A stretch of DNA of 64,000 nucleotides from positions 1 to 64,000 of the forward strand of contig NZ_JAUORH010000010.1 of NCBI RefSeq assembly GCF_030547425.1, read 5' to 3'. How positions within the stretch are numbered: position 1 is the stretch's first letter; every line of letters begins with the position of its first letter. Shown here piece after piece: positions 54,736 to 62,745 of this stretch. Made by a program: the position numbers and the translations under genes. Below the pieces are notes generated by a model. That model was not told where the DNA came from. It searched no databases and was given only the letters and a program-made list of their open reading frames with translations. This DNA is from Tenacibaculum sp. 1_MG-2023 (lineage in GTDB: Bacteria; Bacteroidota; Bacteroidia; Flavobacteriales; Flavobacteriaceae).

Positions 54736-55898
54736 TAAAGCTTTCTACGTGCTTTTTCAGTTTTAAGTAAGTTTAATTCTCTTGAAGTTTGTCCTGCAAC
54801 TGAAGTATTTTCTTCTGCTCTACGTATTAAATATGGCATCACATCACGAACGGGTCCAAAAGGAACGTATTTTGCAACATTATATCCTTCTTTAGCTAAA
54901 TTAAAACTAATATGATCACTCATTCCATATAATTGACCAAACCACATACGCTTATCGTTAGCTGTAATATTGTGTTCTTTGGCTAAATCCATCAATAAGT
55001 ATGAGCTTTCTTCATTATGAGTTCCTGCAAAAATTGCCATGTTCTTGTGATTCATCATATAACGAACAGCTTCGTTATAATTGTCGTCAGTTGCTTGTTT
55101 ATCTACACAAATAGGAGATTCATAACCATTTTCTTTGGCTCTTTCTCGCTCTTTTTCCATATAAGCACCACGAACAACTTTCATTCCGATATGATATCCT
55201 TTTTGATGTGCTCTTTTGTGTAAATTTCGAAGATACTCCATACGATCATGACGGTACATTTGCAATGTATTGAAAACGATGGCTTTTTCTTTATTGTAGA
55301 TTTCCATTAATTCTTCAATTAAATCATCAGCCGCATCTTGCATCCAACTTTCTTCTGCATCTATTAATAACGGAACATCTTTTATTTTTGCTGCTTTACA
55401 CACAATGTGAAAACGTTCTACAACTCTATCCCACTCTACTTTTTCTTCTGAAGTTAATTCTTTTCCTTCTGTTAATTTTTGATATAAAGCAAAACGACCA
55501 AAACCAGTTGGTTTAAAAACAGCATAAGGAATGGATTGCTTTTCTTCAGCAAAATTAATCGTTTTTAACGTCATTTTTAAAGCGTCATCAAACTGCGTTT
55601 CATCTTCTTTACCTTCTACTGAATAATCTAAAATACTATGTACGTTACCTTGCTCGTACATTTTTTCGATATTTGGTAAGCAATCATCTTCACTTACTCC
55701 TCCACAAAAATGATCAAAAACTGTTGAACGAATTAACCCTTCAACTGGTAAATGTGCTTTTAAAGCAAAGTTTGTTACCGCTGTACCTATTCGAACCATC
55801 GGTTGGCTCTGAATCATTTTAAACAAAAAATATGCACGTTCTAACTCTGAGTCAGATTTTAATTTAAAAGCAGTTTCTGTATTATCAAAAAGTCTCAT
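54735..55898 (-). CDS. Proline dehydrogenase
   Basis: A 387-residue FAD-dependent (beta/alpha)8 enzyme that oxidises proline to pyrroline-5-carboxylate at the membrane. Family blocks include IPYAVFKPTGFGRFALYQKL near 130, PLLIDAEESWMQDAADDLIEELM, KGYHIGMKVVRGAYMEKERERA near 235, FAGTHNEES, and the C-terminal FGQLYGMSDHISFNLA and KYVPFGPVRDVMPYLIRRAEENTSV. It has no pyrroline-5-carboxylate dehydrogenase fused or adjacent. A LETM1-like gene is translationally coupled downstream. A minus-strand -7 box TATATTTG lies at 55940-55933. Confidence 0.93.
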   Translation of the reverse strand: MRLFDNTETAFKLKSDSELERAYFLFKMIQSQPMVRIGTAVTNFALKAHLPVEGLIRSTVFDHFCGGVSEDDCLPNIEKMYEQGNVHSILDYSVEGKEDETQFDDALKMTLKTINFAEEKQSIPYAVFKPTGFGRFALYQKLTEGKELTSEEKVEWDRVVERFHIVCKAAKIKDVPLLIDAEESWMQDAADDLIEELMEIYNKEKAIVFNTLQMYRHDRMEYLRNLHKRAHQKGYHIGMKVVRGAYMEKERERAKENGYESPICVDKQATDDNYNEAVRYMMNHKNMAIFAGTHNEESSYLLMDLAKEHNITANDKRMWFGQLYGMSDHISFNLAKEGYNVAKYVPFGPVRDVMPYLIRRAEENTSVAGQTSRELNLLKTEKARRKL

Positions 55899-55932
55899 TA
55901 TCGAGGTAATATTATATCTTTATTTGTTGAGA

Positions 55933-55940
55933 CAAATATA
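55933..55940 (-). promoter_or_regulatory. -7 box of the proline dehydrogenase gene
   Basis: TATATTTG on the minus strand is a perfect TAnnTTTG, 34 bases before the ATG. The -33 element is not clear. Confidence 0.45.
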
Positions 55941-56003
55941 ATTGAGTAGACTGATATATTTTAATTTTTTCTATTTAATTTCGCCTTATATTTTTTTGTT
56001 ATT

Positions 56004-57062
56004 ATGACCACAATTAACGCAGCAACATACCCTATTCATTTTAATGAAAAAGGCTATAATGAATTAACTTCTTTAATTTCTAGTAAAAACTACTCTTCAG
56101 TTTTTATTTTAGTGGATGACAATACTTTAAATTGTTGTTACCCTCTATTCATGCAGTTATTTACTACAGATAAACCAATAGAGGTTATTCAAATTGATGC
56201 TGGTGAGATTCATAAAAACATGGAAACTTGTATGGGGGTATGGAATGTAATGACTGAATTGGGTGCTGACAGGAAAAGTTTATTAATTACTTTAGGTGGT
56301 GGTGTAATTACTGATTTGGGTGGTTTTGTTGCTTCTACATTTAAGCGTGGAATTGACTTTGTAAATATTCCTACTACTTTGTTGAGTATGGTAGATGCTT
56401 CTGTTGGTGGTAAAACAGGTGTTGATTTAGGTGTTTTAAAAAATCAAATTGGTGTATTTGCAAACCCAGAATTAATTATTATTGATCCTGAATATTTACA
56501 TACAGTTACCGCTAGAGAAATTCGTTCTGGTACTGCGGAAATCATTAAATATGGAATGACACACGACATTCAATTATTTAACGAAATTAAAGATAACGAT
56601 AAACTTAATATTATTGACTTGATTCATCGTTCGATAGAAATTAAAAATGAAGTTGTTTTAGATGATCCTAAAGAACAAGGTATTCGTAAGGTTTTAAATT
56701 GGGGGCATACTATTGGTCATGGTGTAGAATCATATTTTTTAGAAGCCCCTGAAAAAGAAACTTTAACACATGGTGAGGCGATTGCTATTGGAATGGTTTG
56801 TGAAGCTTACTTATCTTCAAAAGTTTTAAACTTCCCAGAAGATAAAGTGTCTGAAATAAAAGAAGCTATTATTAAAATATATGGTAAAGTTACGTTATCT
56901 GAAGAAGATTTTCAACCAATTCTTGAATTGATGAAACATGATAAAAAGAATGTTGGTGGAGAAATTAACTTTGTTCTCCTGAACGATTATGAAGATTATA
57001 AAATTAACGCTAAGGCTTCTGATGAGTTAATCAAAGAGAGTTTACAGTTTTATAATTCATAA
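56004..57062 (+). CDS. aroB: 3-dehydroquinate synthase AroB
   Basis: A 352-residue NAD- and metal-dependent enzyme for step 2 of the shikimate pathway. Recognised blocks are LLITLGGGVITDLGGFVASTFKRGIDFVNIPTTLLSMVDASVGGKTGVD near 95-145, the metal ligand SGTAEIIKYGM near 178, and LNWGHTIGHGVE and LTHGEAIAIGM further on, which supply two histidines. The end MKHDKKNVGGEINFVLL is normal. It is divergent from proline dehydrogenase and monocistronic. Confidence 0.97.
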   Translation: MTTINAATYPIHFNEKGYNELTSLISSKNYSSVFILVDDNTLNCCYPLFMQLFTTDKPIEVIQIDAGEIHKNMETCMGVWNVMTELGADRKSLLITLGGGVITDLGGFVASTFKRGIDFVNIPTTLLSMVDASVGGKTGVDLGVLKNQIGVFANPELIIIDPEYLHTVTAREIRSGTAEIIKYGMTHDIQLFNEIKDNDKLNIIDLIHRSIEIKNEVVLDDPKEQGIRKVLNWGHTIGHGVESYFLEAPEKETLTHGEAIAIGMVCEAYLSSKVLNFPEDKVSEIKEAIIKIYGKVTLSEEDFQPILELMKHDKKNVGGEINFVLLNDYEDYKINAKASDELIKESLQFYNS

Positions 57063-57084
57063 AGAGTTTTTACCCCTCTTTTCT

Positions 57085-57879
57085 TTATTTTAGTCTTCCG
57101 TTTATATATTTTTTAGCTGTTTCGTAAATAGCATCTACTTCTTTTGTGCTAAATCCACTGTATTCTCCTAGAGGAAAACAAATAGTAGCGTATGTTTTAA
57201 AAAACTTATGCTCTTCAGAGGATAACATCAGTAGTTTAGATGTATGGGCTAAAACTTTTAAGGTGGTATTCAACTCTTCGCTTGTTTTTTCTGAAGGATA
57301 CACCACATAACTTCCAATAATGGGATATTCTGAATCTTTAAATGGTGTAGTTGGAAAGTTATCTATAATTCCACCATCAGAGTAAAGCATATCATCTATC
57401 CTTACAGGGTTGAATAAGCCAGGTAATGCACATGAGGCTAATACTGGTTTTAGCAAATCACCTTCATGAAAATACTGAGTGGTTCCTCTATTTAAATTAG
57501 TTGTGGAAACCGTTAAGGGTATCTTTAACTCTTCAAATGTGGGTTTAATTTTGTCTTCTATTAATCTTGCATAATTAGAAGAATTAAAAATACCTGGTTT
57601 AGCTATTGTTATCCAAGAAAATTGAAATATCTCAGTCGTTTTAAAAAAGTTTAATATTTCTTTTGGTCTCATACCAGAAGCATACATAGATCCTACTAAA
57701 GAACCTGAACTACAAGCCGAAATAGCATTAATTTTAATATTTAACTCTTCCAGTTTTTCTAATAAAGCAATATGTGCTACTCCTTTTTCTGCTCCTCCAC
57801 TTAGCACTAAATTTATAGGTACTTTAGCGTCTAAAGTTTTTATTTTTTCAAGAGAACATTGGTACTTTTCTTTAATCAT
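57085..57879 (-). CDS. Patatin-like phospholipase
   Basis: A 264-residue patatin-fold protein with no signal peptide. The oxyanion loop reads LVLSGGAEKGVAHIALL. The nucleophile elbow reads ISACSSGSLVGSMYASG, that is A-x-S-x-G rather than G-x-S-x-G. The catalytic Asp is in MLYSDGGIIDNFP. With Ser, Asp and the loop kept, an active lipid acylhydrolase is likely despite the altered elbow. It sits between aroB (convergent) and bshA, without a visible link to either. Confidence 0.85.
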   Translation of the reverse strand: MIKEKYQCSLEKIKTLDAKVPINLVLSGGAEKGVAHIALLEKLEELNIKINAISACSSGSLVGSMYASGMRPKEILNFFKTTEIFQFSWITIAKPGIFNSSNYARLIEDKIKPTFEELKIPLTVSTTNLNRGTTQYFHEGDLLKPVLASCALPGLFNPVRIDDMLYSDGGIIDNFPTTPFKDSEYPIIGSYVVYPSEKTSEELNTTLKVLAHTSKLLMLSSEEHKFFKTYATICFPLGEYSGFSTKEVDAIYETAKKYINGRLK

Positions 57880-57919
57880 CTTTCTCTATTTATTAGCTTT
57901 TTTTAAGATAATATAATTT

Positions 57920-59050
57920 TTATGCTTCTACTGAACATTTTTTATAGAGTTTCTCATAAGCTGGTAGAATATTATCTAGTGAAAATAGCTTAATATGTTC
58001 TTTAGCGTTTTCTTTAAATTTATTTAAAACCACATCATCTTTCAAAATATCAATAGTATTGTTAGCCATACCATCAGTATCGCCTAATTCGCTTAAAAAA
58101 CCTGTTTTACCATTAATGTTTACTTCTGGTAACCCTCCTGTATTAGTAGAAATAACAGGTGTACTTGCCGCCATGGCTTCTAAGGCTGCCAACCCAAAAC
58201 TTTCCGTTTCAGACGGTAATAAAAACACATCTGTATAGCATAATATTTTTGCAACTTCTGTACTATTTCCCATAAATAGTACTTTATCTTCTATTTGTAA
58301 TTCTTTAACTAAATTTTCAGCTTTTAAACGTTCAGGACCATCACCAACCATTAGTAATTTTGAAGGAATTTCTTTTTGAACCTTATTAAAAATTCGAATT
58401 ACATCATCGGTTCGTTTTACAGGTCTAAAATTACTTATATGTGTTAAAATTCTCTCTTCAGATTGTGCCAACGCTTCTCTTTTACACTCTCCTTCATGCG
58501 CCTTGTCATATTTTTCTCCATCAATAAAGTTGTATACTACTTTAATATCTTTTTCAATATTAAATAATCGAAGTGTATCTTCTTTTAAGCTATTGGATAC
58601 AGCTGTTACTTCATCTGATTTGTTTATACTAAACTCTACAGCAGTTTTATAAGTTGGATGACTTCCTACCAAGGTAATATCCGTACCGTGTAGTGTTGTT
58701 ACTACTTTTATATCAATACTTTTATCTTCAAGCATTTTTTTTGCCATATAGGCAGCGTATGCATGCGGAATAGCATAATGTACATGTAACACTTCAAGTT
58801 CATATTTTTGAACTACTTCTACCATTTTACTTGATAAAGCTAATTCATAAGGCTGATATTGAAATAGTGGATATTCTTCTAAAACAACTTCATGAAAATG
58901 CAAACGATGAGAAAAGAAATCTAATCGAACAGGCTGATTGTAAGTTATAAAATGTACTTCATGCCCTTTATCTGCTAATGCCATTCCTAATTCGGTCGCC
59001 ACTACTCCACTTCCTCCAAAGGTAGGGTAACATACAATTCCTATTTTCAT
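57920..59050 (-). CDS. bshA: N-acetyl-alpha-D-glucosaminyl L-malate synthase BshA
   Basis: A 376-residue GT4 glycosyltransferase joining GlcNAc from UDP-GlcNAc to L-malate, the first step of bacillithiol synthesis. Key parts are KIGIVCYPTFGGSGVVATELGMALADKGHEVHFIT at the start, HVHYAIPHAYAAYMAKKML, TTLHGTDITLVGSHPTY near 123, ISNFRPVKRTDDVIRIF near 208, and the nucleotide-sugar block LLPSETESFGLAALEAMAASTPVISTNTGGLPE. The length is standard. The later genes bshB and bshC are not in this window. Confidence 0.93.
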   Translation of the reverse strand: MKIGIVCYPTFGGSGVVATELGMALADKGHEVHFITYNQPVRLDFFSHRLHFHEVVLEEYPLFQYQPYELALSSKMVEVVQKYELEVLHVHYAIPHAYAAYMAKKMLEDKSIDIKVVTTLHGTDITLVGSHPTYKTAVEFSINKSDEVTAVSNSLKEDTLRLFNIEKDIKVVYNFIDGEKYDKAHEGECKREALAQSEERILTHISNFRPVKRTDDVIRIFNKVQKEIPSKLLMVGDGPERLKAENLVKELQIEDKVLFMGNSTEVAKILCYTDVFLLPSETESFGLAALEAMAASTPVISTNTGGLPEVNINGKTGFLSELGDTDGMANNTIDILKDDVVLNKFKENAKEHIKLFSLDNILPAYEKLYKKCSVEA

Positions 59051-59132
59051 CTGTATCTGTTGATTATTTGTTGAATATGATTACAGACGTAAATTTACGG
59101 TATTACTTACTTTTTTTTGTAAAGTTTTTCAT

Positions 59133-59163
59133 AAAAAAAAGCCATTACGTAATTCGTAATGGC
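59133..59163 (-). terminator. Rho-independent terminator of the transketolase half
   Basis: On the minus strand GCCATTACG (59163-59155), loop AATTA, CGTAATGGC (59149-59141) and a run of eight T. It is 27 bases after the transketolase stop and ends the unit before bshA. Confidence 0.88.
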
Positions 59164-59189
59164 GTTTATGGTATTGATTATATCTTTTC

Positions 59190-60035
59190 TTAGTAATCTC
59201 CTAAGGTTTCTGGATTTTGAGCTAAGGCAACCTCTAATTGCTCATCGTTTGGTGCTTTACCATGCCATGCATGTGTATGCATCATAAAATCAACTCCATT
59301 TCCCATTTCTGTACGTAATAATACACAAACTGGCTTTCCGTTTCCTGTACGTGACTTTGCTTCTGCCATTCCTGCTAAAACAGCTTCTACATTATTACCT
59401 TCAGTAATTTCTACAACATCCCAACCAAAAGCTTCAAATTTAGCTTTTAAGCTTCCCATAGCTAAAACTTCATCCGTAGAACCATCAATTTGCTTTTCGT
59501 TTACATCTACTGTAGAGATTAAGTTGTCAACTTTTTTAGCCGCTGCATACATCACAGCTTCCCAAATTTGACCTTCTTGCAACTCTCCATCACCATGTAA
59601 TGAATATATCGTTTTGTTGTCTCCATCTAACTTTTTTGCTTGAGCTGCACCAATAGCAACACTCATACCTTGGCCTAACGATCCTGAAGCAATGCGTATT
59701 CCTGGTAAATGCTCGTGTGTAGTTGGGTGTCCTTGTAAACGAGAGTCTAGTTTTCTAAAAGTAGCTAACTCCGCTACCGGAAAAAATCCGCTACGAGCTA
59801 AAACACTATAATAAACTGGCGAAATATGCCCGTTTGATAAAAAGAATAAATCTTCGTTTTTACCATCCATAGAAAAATCAGTAGAATAATCCATGATTTC
59901 TTGGTATAAACACGTAAAAAATTCTGCACATCCTAAAGAACCTCCTGGATGTCCTGAATTTACAGCATGTACCATGCGTACGATGTCTCTACGAACTTGT
60001 TGTGTAAACTCTTGTAATTGTTGTGTTGTTGGCAT
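59190..60035 (-). CDS. Transketolase, N-terminal (TPP-binding) half
   Basis: A 281-residue protein equal to the PP domain of transketolase. The N-terminal LQEFTQQVRRDIVRMVHAVNSGHPGGSLGCAEFFTCLY and FLSNGHISPVYYSVLARSGFF are followed by GHPTTHEHLPGIRIASGSLGQGMSVAIGAA, the TPP motif SLHGDGELQEGQIWEAVMYAAAKKVDNLISTVDVN near 145-180 and HAWHGKAPNDEQLEVAL at the end. The Pyr and C-terminal domains are absent. A split enzyme with the C-terminal half as a second gene is usual in Bacteroidota. Here neither neighbour encodes it, and a strong terminator follows. Confidence 0.93.
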   Translation of the reverse strand: MPTTQQLQEFTQQVRRDIVRMVHAVNSGHPGGSLGCAEFFTCLYQEIMDYSTDFSMDGKNEDLFFLSNGHISPVYYSVLARSGFFPVAELATFRKLDSRLQGHPTTHEHLPGIRIASGSLGQGMSVAIGAAQAKKLDGDNKTIYSLHGDGELQEGQIWEAVMYAAAKKVDNLISTVDVNEKQIDGSTDEVLAMGSLKAKFEAFGWDVVEITEGNNVEAVLAGMAEAKSRTGNGKPVCVLLRTEMGNGVDFMMHTHAWHGKAPNDEQLEVALAQNPETLGDY

Positions 60036-60385
60036 TATTGTTTTGTTTTATGCCCACAAATGTAATTGATTATGTAAAAATGAGCAATTACTTTTTTATT
60101 TAAGTAAAAGAAAAAGGGTTCATATGAGTTACGTTTTCTTTTTCGTTAAATTTTCCCTTTCTAATTGAATAATTACTGAACCCTTTATTTACGTGGTTCA
60201 AATAACTTGTTTGTTTGTTTAATACACAAATAGTTGTACTCTGTTTTTATAAAAATTGACTTCCAAAAACAAGCAAAAAATTCATTTATAGATAATTATA
60301 AAAATAAGAAAATCATGTCTTTTTGATACTTTTAGATTCTAGTAATAGTAAAAGGCTATAAGTCTTCTTACTATTTAAGTAAGTA
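60036..60385. other. Intergenic region upstream of the transketolase half
   Basis: This 350-base gap has no visible gene. It contains the transketolase promoter at its left end and, near 60344-60375, a short stem AATAGTAA/TTACTATT without a good T-tract downstream of the 303-residue paralogue. Confidence 0.6.
60057..60087 (-). promoter_or_regulatory. Promoter of the transketolase half
   Basis: On the minus strand TTG (60087-60085), a 20-base spacer and TACATTTG (60064-60057) fit the Bacteroidota consensus. The -7 box ends 21 bases before the ATG. Confidence 0.65.
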
Positions 60386-61297
60386 TTAATTTAACAGTTC
60401 TTCTACATTTTGATATTGAACTCCAAAAAGGTAGTATTCGTTATTATTAGGAACTTTTAACGTAATCGTTAAGCTTTTGTCAGTTCCTAAAGTGTATTCT
60501 ATAGCAGCTACATTTATTTGCTGATAAAAAGGGAATATTACTTGTTCTGGAATAGATGTTAGTAAACTTACTGTTTCTTCTGTATATGTTCCAGAAATAT
60601 GAATTTTTATTGTCATATCTGAAACAGCAGATACATAAGAATTAATGTTTTTTAACATTCCTGTTTTGGGATTAAAAACTTCATCCCAAGATATTACAGA
60701 GTCATCCCAATTACTTGGAGTATGATATGCGTATAAAAAAGCAGCAGATGAAAACCAATTTCCAAAGTTAATTTTCTGTGTAGTAGATTTACTAAAAGCT
60801 ATGCTTACTGTTACAACTGATTTTGCTACTTCATTAGTAAAATTATCTAAAGAGGTATTTACAACTAAAACAGGAAATTCTGGGTAAACAGGAATGCGTA
60901 TAACTTGTTCGTTTGATTTTACAATAATTTTTGACTGTGAGGAGTTTCCTATTACTCCTTTAAAAGTATTTAAGCTAGGTGTATACTTTGGTATTGTATA
61001 TGGGACTATCCAGTTTGTTGCGTTATTATAATCATTCAACCCTATTTGAATCGCTAAAGGTTGGTTTATTTGAGCATTTAAAATTCTCCCATACACCTCA
61101 CTAAAATAATTTAGAGGAAGGGCGCTATCAAAAAACTCGGTTCCTACTGGAATAGTATCTAATAAAACTGAGAAATCAGCTTCGTTTGTGGGTAAATTTG
61201 GTAAAGATGCATAGAATGTAAAATTACTTAATTGTGCGTTAAATAACTCTGCCAGTTCGTTTAATACTAAATAATTAAAACTCTCGGGGGACTTCAT
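60386..61297 (-). CDS. Unknown protein, paralogue of the preceding gene (303 aa)
   Basis: I do not recognise this protein. It lacks a signal peptide and membrane segments and looks beta-rich. It aligns by eye with the 347-residue gene upstream: YNNATNWIVPYTIPKYTPSLNTFK corresponds to YTNSNNWIGGNMGTNPIYTPAFEELK, then ..WDEVFNPKTGMLKNINSYVSAVSDMTIKIHISGTY to ..WNNLFGPSGSLQRVTNQALLVSGYTITVKSWATY, then EQVIFPFY to ETNVWPFY. The pair therefore arose by an old tandem duplication. It lies 87 bases downstream of the other copy and could share its transcript through a partly terminating hairpin. Confidence 0.55.
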   Translation of the reverse strand: MKSPESFNYLVLNELAELFNAQLSNFTFYASLPNLPTNEADFSVLLDTIPVGTEFFDSALPLNYFSEVYGRILNAQINQPLAIQIGLNDYNNATNWIVPYTIPKYTPSLNTFKGVIGNSSQSKIIVKSNEQVIRIPVYPEFPVLVVNTSLDNFTNEVAKSVVTVSIAFSKSTTQKINFGNWFSSAAFLYAYHTPSNWDDSVISWDEVFNPKTGMLKNINSYVSAVSDMTIKIHISGTYTEETVSLLTSIPEQVIFPFYQQINVAAIEYTLGTDKSLTITLKVPNNNEYYLFGVQYQNVEELLN

Positions 61298-61339
61298 TAT
61301 TCATTATTTTAAGTTAACTATAATAAATTTATGTAAAAG

Positions 61340-61376
61340 GTTAAGTAGAGCACATGGTTTTCATGTGCTCTCTTAA
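61340..61376 (-). terminator. Hairpin between the two paralogues
   Basis: GAGCACATG (61348-61356) and CATGTGCTC (61362-61370) form a 9-bp stem, extended beyond a 2-base mismatch by TTAAG/CTTAA. The T-tract after it on the minus strand is weak. It may end part of the transcription or protect the upstream mRNA. Confidence 0.55.
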
Positions 61377-61384
61377 CTATAAGA

Positions 61385-62428
61385 TTAAATTAATCTTGAA
61401 GGTGCTTTTAAAACATGGTTTGTACTACCACCTGTTACAGCTCTATCTGTTGGAATTACTCCCATACCAAAAATTTGTAAATCTCCTGGTGCTGATGTAA
61501 TTGTTACAGAAATCGTTTTATCATCATTAAATTTATAGCTAGATGTAGCTTTTGATGATGATCCTGATGTATAGAATGGCCATACATTGGTCTCTGTACT
61601 TTTTTCAATTTCTTCAAAATCAGATTGACTATAAGTTGCCCAAGATTTTACAGTAATTGTGTAACCAGAAACAAGTAAAGCTTGGTTGGTTACTCTTTGT
61701 AAAGAACCAGATGGACCAAATAAATTATTCCAATCATCTTGATTTTGAAATTGATCAGGATTTTGGTACATATCAGTAAAATAACCAGAGAAAAACCATC
61801 CTCCTGCTCTAACAGCTAGAAAAGCATACTTATTAAAATTCATATCTACAGTAATTCTACTTGCAGAAGCTTTTTCATTTAATGGTTTTGAAACACTATT
61901 AGACTTCTTTCCCCAGAAACCAACTCCTGAAGAACCGTTGCTTTGTGCCCATGAGTTTTGAATATCATCATTAGACGTTTGAGAATCAAAATGAATTGCC
62001 GCAGAAGAACCTTTTTCAACTTGTAATTTTAACTCTTCAAAGGCTGGAGTGTATATAGGGTTAGTTCCCATGTTGCCTCCAATCCAATTGTTAGAGTTTG
62101 TATAATTACTCATTGCTATTTTATACAAGAATGTACCTGTATCTTCTGTTTTACTTAGCATTGTAGCGTAATTACCGCTTAAAGTATTTAAAGGGTTACC
62201 TTCATACAATACTCCTACAGATTTTGGGGGAACACCATCAAAATAGTTATATAGTTCTGACGCTGAACTTTGGACTGGTAATACACCTTGTATCATTTGA
62301 AAACTTTTGTCACTTAAGTTTAATGATTGACAAAGGGCATTATACATTCCATTAGTTGGAGTTTCCATATTTGCTCCAACTTGTTCTTTTACGACACCAT
62401 TAGATGGTTCTGTAAGTTTTGTTGCCAT
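61385..62428 (-). CDS. Unknown protein of a two-member paralogous family (347 aa)
   Basis: I do not recognise this protein. It has no signal peptide or membrane helix. The N-terminal half is Ser/Asn-rich (NGMYNALCQSLNLSDKSFQMIQGVLPVQ ... YNYFDGVPPKSVGVLYEGNP). The second half has alternating strands (SRITVDMNFNKYAFLAVRAGGWFFSGYFTDMY, SGYTITVKSWATYSQSDFEEIEKSTETNVWPFY, TISVTITSAPGDLQIFGMGVIP). The ending pattern NVWPFY, then a strand, then PGDLQIFGMGV is shared with the next gene. A long AT-rich leader with a hairpin precedes it. No neighbour offers a function. Confidence 0.55.
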   Translation of the reverse strand: MATKLTEPSNGVVKEQVGANMETPTNGMYNALCQSLNLSDKSFQMIQGVLPVQSSASELYNYFDGVPPKSVGVLYEGNPLNTLSGNYATMLSKTEDTGTFLYKIAMSNYTNSNNWIGGNMGTNPIYTPAFEELKLQVEKGSSAAIHFDSQTSNDDIQNSWAQSNGSSGVGFWGKKSNSVSKPLNEKASASRITVDMNFNKYAFLAVRAGGWFFSGYFTDMYQNPDQFQNQDDWNNLFGPSGSLQRVTNQALLVSGYTITVKSWATYSQSDFEEIEKSTETNVWPFYTSGSSSKATSSYKFNDDKTISVTITSAPGDLQIFGMGVIPTDRAVTGGSTNHVLKAPSRLI

Positions 62429-62745
62429 GATAATTTAGTTTTAAGTTTAGTTTTTACCTACTCTATTTAGGCTTTTCGGTATACGCCTAAAAATCCAAAA
62501 CTATTTAACAGATGATCAAGCTATTAAATTAAAGAATGAGGTATGAAGTATAAAGTTGCGCGCTAATCATAAACCATACAATACAAGTTTTGGTTTTACT
62601 CTTACTAAATTATATAAATAACAAACGAATCACTTTACAAAAACCTTAAACGTTGTTTATTAATACGTTAAGTAGTATTAAATAGGTACAAGGCTTAACC
62701 AAAAACAATATAAGACGCTAAAAAACAGATAATTACACATATGGA
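62429..62745. other. Intergenic region upstream of the paralogue pair
   Basis: This 317-base gap has no visible gene. It holds a hairpin TTTAGGC/GCCTAAA (62466-62491), 38 bases before the 347-residue gene, and an imperfect inverted repeat around 62653-62684 (TTATTAATAC / GTATTAAATA). Regulatory sequences for the minus-strand pair should lie here. I see no terminator with a clear T-run for the gene at the right edge. Confidence 0.5.
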
